Part shown: piece by piece, positions 60,105-64,000 of the stretch
How the letters are laid out: the number at the start of each line of letters is the position of its first letter
Position numbering within the stretch: position 1 is the first letter of the stretch
Origin: Chlorokybus atmophyticus
Lineage: Eukaryota; Streptophyta; Chlorokybophyceae; Chlorokybales; Chlorokybaceae
Direction of reading: 5' to 3'
Length of the DNA stretch: 64,000 bases
NCBI GenBank assembly: GCA_009103225.1
Contig: RHPI01002990.1
Span: 258,965-322,964, forward strand
The notes under the pieces: generated by a model
Told to the model about the DNA's origin: nothing
Seen by the model: the letters and a program-made list of their open reading frames with translations, nothing else
The model's database searches: none
Program-made: the position numbers and the translations under genes

Positions 60105-61192
60105 ATGCAGAGCGCTGCTGCCGCCGCCGCCGCCGTCGCCGCCACGGCGGCCGCCAGCACATCGTGTGTAGCCCGCCTCCAGGCCGTGCCGTTGACGTCC
60201 GGGCTGAGGAGGCATTGCGGCCGGTCACTGACGGGGCTCGTGGCCAGGCGGAGGCCTGCCGCCGCCGCCGCCACCCGCAAGGCCACGTCTATGAAGAATG
60301 ACACCGTGGCAGGAGGCTACGCGCAGGCACTGCTGGAGGCGGCGCAGGCCAGCAACGCCCTGGACGAGGTGCATAGAGACGTGGACTACCTCGACGCACT
60401 GATGAAGAAGGACGAGGCCTTTGCCAGCTTTATGACCAACCCCATCGCTGCCGACGAGGACAAGAAGAACCTCCTCAAGACCGTGGCCTCCGAGGCCGGC
60501 CTCAACCCCTTCACCAGCAACTTCCTCCAGCTCCTTGTTGACAAGAAGCGCAGCGATATCCTCGGCGAGATTGTCGAAGAGTTTGAGAACATCTACTGCG
60601 AGATCACCGACACCCAGGTGCGTATGTATGTGTGGGTGTGCGCATGTGTGTCTATGTCTGTATGTGTGCGCATGGGTGTACATTGTCCCTATATTGTACA
60701 CACATCAGCTCTGCGTGTGCATCATGATAGTATGTATGCATTTCCTAATGCGCTTGTATTCTACAGGTTGCCATTGTGACTTCGGCCATTGAGCTTGAGA
60801 CCTCCGAGCAGGGTCTGATCGCGCAGAAGCTGCAGACCATGACTGGTGCCAAGAACATTAAGCTCAAGGTCAACGTTGACGAGTCCCTCCTTGCCGGTTT
60901 TGTCATCCAGTACGGCCCCGACCTCTCCGCCTTCATCGACATGTCTGTAAAGGGCCAGCTGGCGCGGCTTGAAAAGGAGTTGTACGCTACCCCTGCGCGC
61001 GCTTTCCAGGTATACTTGGATGGGTCTTCTTTTCGTGGTGTCATATGTGCATAGATGCCCTGGTAGTACGCATATACACCTATGCACATGCGCCATTGTA
61101 GCTGCTGTTGTGATTGCGGGACTTCCCTCTGTGATGGTTTTTGTGGAACTTACTCTTTGCTGTTGTTTACGCAGGAAGCCAACATTGAGTAG
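60105..61192 (+). CDS. ATPD: ATP synthase delta chain, chloroplast (CF1 delta)
   Basis: This is a peripheral-stalk subunit that links the CF1 head to the stator of the thylakoid ATP synthase. Three exons: 60105-60617, 60767-61009 and 61175-61192. The N-terminus [20 protein letters not shown] through RRRPAAAAATRKATSMKNDT is a transit peptide. The mature protein has the delta/OSCP fold signature VAGGYAQALLEAAQASNALD, then KKDEAFASFMTNPI, GLNPFTSNFLQLLVDKKRSD and ILGEIVEEFENIYCEITDTQ. Exon 2 gives VAIVTSAIELETSEQGLIAQ and the conserved VNVDESLLAGFVIQYGP with DMSVKGQLARLEKEL. Exon 3 encodes only EANIE and a TAG. The total of about 257 residues fits a plastid delta precursor. GC content and codon use are higher than in the flanking DNA. 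Identification is secure. Confidence 0.97.
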
Positions 61193-62582
61193 AGGATATA
61201 GTACAGAGCTAGCTGTATTTGATATATGGTATATCACGGAACCCCATTTGCAACAACACGGACACCTAAGCTATGTCGAGCACGAATGTGTGGTATGCAT
61301 GTACGCGCATGAACCATGGCAAGACTCTCTTGTAAGGATGTCTGTATGGTGAGCCTGCAGGGAGCCTAGATGACTGTATGCATGATAGGGGGTGAGCCAG
61401 GCGCACTGAGCCTGAATGAATGAATGAATGAATGAATGAATGAAGGGGCAGCCTGTGTCGCCTGATAATGTTGATTTCACAAATGTAGCTGTCCGTGGAG
61501 GATGTGTGCTGGTGAGGACAGTGACGCATTGACTCTGAGATGGCAAGTAGGGCGCATGTGTAGCATTGCGAGGAAAAATCATCTTTAGTTGTGTAGGTAG
61601 CCAGGCAGAGTCTCGATAATAACTGTGGCATGTCTCAACTGCGTGCGCAGCAACTATGCAATGTTGTGCAGAAGTTGGTGCTGGAAGGTACTCAGTATTG
61701 ACAATATCGCCCTCTATTATGAGCGACACGCAGATTTCGCCGTCAGTGCCACTAACATGCCCAATCACAGACATCACACATCACACTCGATATGCAGATA
61801 GAGGCACATAGCTAACATTCGAGTTTGAGGCGCGAAGCACACTCTGTGGGAAGTTGTGGTAGCAAGTGATGCAAGTGACGCAAATGATGCAAGCAGCAGA
61901 CACAGTAGCACAGCAATTATTAACGTGCTATACAAGCGCCGCGTCTGCCTCTATGGTTGGAGGAATGACAGTATTGTCAAGACACTCCATACGCTGTACT
62001 GGAAAAAGAGTCTGCCTCTGATTGTAACATCTACAAAACATCGCATTGCCCTTTGCGCAATGCTTAAATGATCACAATCTGATTTACACTTACCAACACA
62101 TCCACCTAGGGTTTCATGTAACAGCAAGAGCGTTTATAGGCTGCGGCAAAGCTGCACTTATACTCACCCGCCAGATTCCCCCCTAGTCCATTGCATGGAA
62201 CCAGGCTGCGCACTGACGACTCACAATTGATAGCAAATTCCTGTGCATGTCTGGTAATGCAGATGCATGACCATAGCAGAAACCATTTTTACCCTTGTAC
62301 ATGTGCCGGTATTGCATAGCACCAATGAGACCAGACGTTTTGAACCAGATTGAGGCGAACCATTGTTTAACCAGCACAACTGTGACTGCTCATCGCTGAT
62401 AAAAACAGTATGTAATTGTCACAAGGTTTCCCTTTGTCCAATCAACACATACAATACTTTCTGCGCAGAGCGTACTGCAAGCTGTGTTCACAGCTACCCT
62501 TACACTTAACCGACATCAACTGATTTTCCTGAATGGCTAGCTTCAACGAGATGTTGAATACAGCCAGTTCACGCCATGAAGT
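61193..62582. other. Convergent intergenic region, AtpD / GYF protein
   Basis: 1.4 kb without a recognisable gene. It contains a (TGAA)8 microsatellite at 61413-61444 and a TAGGGTTT motif at 62107-62114 that is not near an identified start codon. Both ends are 3' UTRs of converging genes. Confidence 0.55.
61413..61444. repeat. (TGAA)8 microsatellite
   Basis: Eight uninterrupted TGAA units downstream of AtpD. Confidence 0.95.
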
Positions 62583-64000
62583 TTACAGGTCATCAGGAGT
62601 CTGGATCTCACCCTTCAAGAACCTGTTGCTAGTAACACTGAAGCCCAACAAGGACGGGTCGAGTCGCTTCGCTTTACCCTTGATTTTGGATTTGGACACC
62701 TTACTAGCATTTGCACTGGAGGCATCAGAAGCTTCTGCAGCATTGTCCTCCGCTGCTGCTACCAACAATTGTCAGCGTGCAGAAAGGCATCTTGAAACCA
62801 AGGGCGAGAGTTAATTACGTACCTGTTGCAACTGACATTGGTCTATCCTGGGATTGTCTGGCAGTCTGGTTAATTGCCCTGGCATGTGCTCTGGCCTCTG
62901 CGTCCTTTCTTTTCACGAACTCAGTTGTGAATGCCTTCACCGTGGGTGCCTGGCCCAGATAGGCTGATAGATACTCCCCAATCTCTTCAGCAGCTTGCAG
63001 TGACATGCAGAACTCCAAAAGAGTCATGTCTGCGTGCACGGCAGTTGCGTAAGCAACTTTGTTGCAGGTTCCAAATCGATACAACATGCATGCAACCACT
63101 AGTACCATCGTTGTTGGCCAGTCGCTTCATTTCATGCTGACACCAATTTCTGAAGTCCGAAGAGTAGTCTAGAGCCCGCATTGCAGGAAGTGCTGTAGGC
63201 ACGAAATCGCACAGCAAGCTTTATCAAGGCAGTCCGCACACCAGCAACCAGAAGCTTGCTAAACAGGCTGCAAATGTGCAGACATAATGCCAACAACCAA
63301 ATCATGGGTACCTGGCTTTGGAGCAGTGGCCTTTGTTGCCTTCTGAGTGCGAGCTGTCACTGCACTGCGTGCTGCTGTACCAGCAAGCGAAGGAAAGTCG
63401 TTGCTGGTGGTGGCAGACTGCTGCAAAGCTGCGCCGGGGGCAACTGCGCGTCTGAATGGTGTGCTGCCCCAGCCGGATGAAACAGACGATGAGCGTGCAG
63501 GTGCGAGCGATGGATACTCTTGCCTGCAATCAGCTACGCATCAGTCCCTTAACAATATGACCTGCATGCCGGCAACCAAGCCCAAGAAAAATGGACATCA
63601 ATCATAAAGCGTGTGCATTCACGTTCGAAAAGCTGAGCACAAATCTTTAACAAAGGTGCCAAGCACATCACATGAGAACATACACTGGTTGCTGCCGAGG
63701 CTTGGAGGACGCTACATTTCCGAGCTGCAATGTCACGTCCTCTGCATAATCCCAAAACAGCATGTCATCATCCTGTTCTGCCACGGCTCCATTAGGCTTT
63801 TGCTGCGGCGGCGGCGGCGGCTGCAGCGGCGGCGGTGCAGCCGTGGTTGCAAAAGGCGACGGCCCCTGAGGTCTTGGAGGTTGCGCACCCCATGTCTGGT
63901 TGCCTGCTTGGCGAGGGGCAGATACTGGAACCTCCTGCAGCAATCAACCAGTTTCAGCCATCCTGCATCCTGTACGCTGTACCACTGCAGTGTTGCACCG
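62583..64000 (-). CDS. GYF-domain / EXA1-GIGYF-like protein, C-terminal part (runs off window)
   Basis: This is the 3' part of a gene that continues beyond 64000. Read on the minus strand, exons give a Pro/Gln-rich region (TWGAQPPRPQGPSPFATTAA, 63.88 kb) and DDDMLFWDYAEDVTLQLG (63.75 kb). Near 63.45 kb come GWGSTPFRRAVAPGAALQQS and NDFPSLAGTAARSAV. The C-terminal helical domain is YSSDFRNWCQHEMKRLANND (63.14 kb) followed by MTLLEFCMSLQAAEEIGEYL with SAYLGQAPTVKAFTTEFVKR (62.97 kb). The last exon (62583-62760) is basic and ends GEIQTPDDL with TAA. The FxxWC...L and FLxFL-then-YLG pattern is the C-terminal domain of GIGYF and plant EXA1/PSIG1 translational repressors, which bind eIF4E-family caps or deadenylases. 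The GYF domain itself is outside the window, so the assignment rests on the C-terminal domain. Confidence 0.72.

Overview
This window is nuclear DNA from a photosynthetic eukaryote of the green lineage, most likely a green or streptophyte alga. The evidence is a set of intron-rich genes with GT-AG introns whose products are plastid or mitochondrial proteins with N-terminal targeting sequences: the aerobic Mg-protoporphyrin monomethyl ester cyclase CRD1/CHL27, the lumenal photosystem II factor Psb27, and the nuclear-encoded CF1 delta subunit AtpD. It also holds a hydroxyproline-rich-glycoprotein-like surface protein, plant-type DDB1, DEK_C/SWIB and GYF proteins, and the plant telo-box AAACCCTA in most promoters. 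The species cannot be fixed from this sequence. No bacterial operons, CRISPR arrays, rRNA genes or convincing tRNA genes were seen.

Layout. 1.3-7.0 kb (-): DDB1 in about 24 small exons, head-to-head with a DEK_C plus double-SWIB protein (7.5-9.4 kb, +). 9.8-11.5 kb (-): an NTPCR/THEP1-type nucleoside triphosphatase. 11.5-14.1 kb: unresolved, with a perfect 38-bp palindrome. 14.1-18.3 kb (-): a mitochondrial pyruvate dehydrogenase E2-like protein with two lipoyl domains, whose catalytic histidine is replaced by asparagine. It is head-to-head with an SDR-like chloroplast protein (18.4-20.5 kb, +), whose 3' end sits in a recent tandem duplication (20.2-22.4 kb). 23.1-24.6 kb (-): CRD1. 24.6-29.1 kb: an AT-rich transposon-remnant region. 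29.1-40.6 kb (+): a large chimeric surface protein with a signal peptide, three kinds of Pro-rich repeat, bacterial-type Ig-like domains and about six membrane segments; one of its introns contains an uninterrupted (CA)268. 41.9-44.2 kb: the head-to-head ribosomal pair RPL27A (-) and RPLP1 (+). 44.2-49.1 kb: AT-rich and gene-empty. 49.1-52.0 kb (+): branched-chain 2-oxoacid dehydrogenase E1 beta, interrupted by a 237-base gap next to which one exon is inverted. 52.2-53.3 kb (-): Psb27, 85 bp from the divergent start of an unidentified coiled-coil protein (53.4-57.9 kb, +). 60.1-61.2 kb (+): AtpD. 62.6-64.0 kb (-): the 3' part of a GYF/EXA1-like protein that continues beyond the window.

Themes. 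The genes serve chlorophyll synthesis, PSII repair and photophosphorylation, mitochondrial acyl-CoA production, translation and ubiquitin ligation. Many share divergent promoters carrying telo-box motifs, which is known for plant ribosomal-protein genes but is broader here. The items most worth following are the 29-40.6 kb chimeric surface protein, the His-to-Asn E2, the telo-box pattern, and the inverted exon in BCKDHB. Exon boundaries were placed by eye from splice signals and family conservation and should be read as approximate unless stated.
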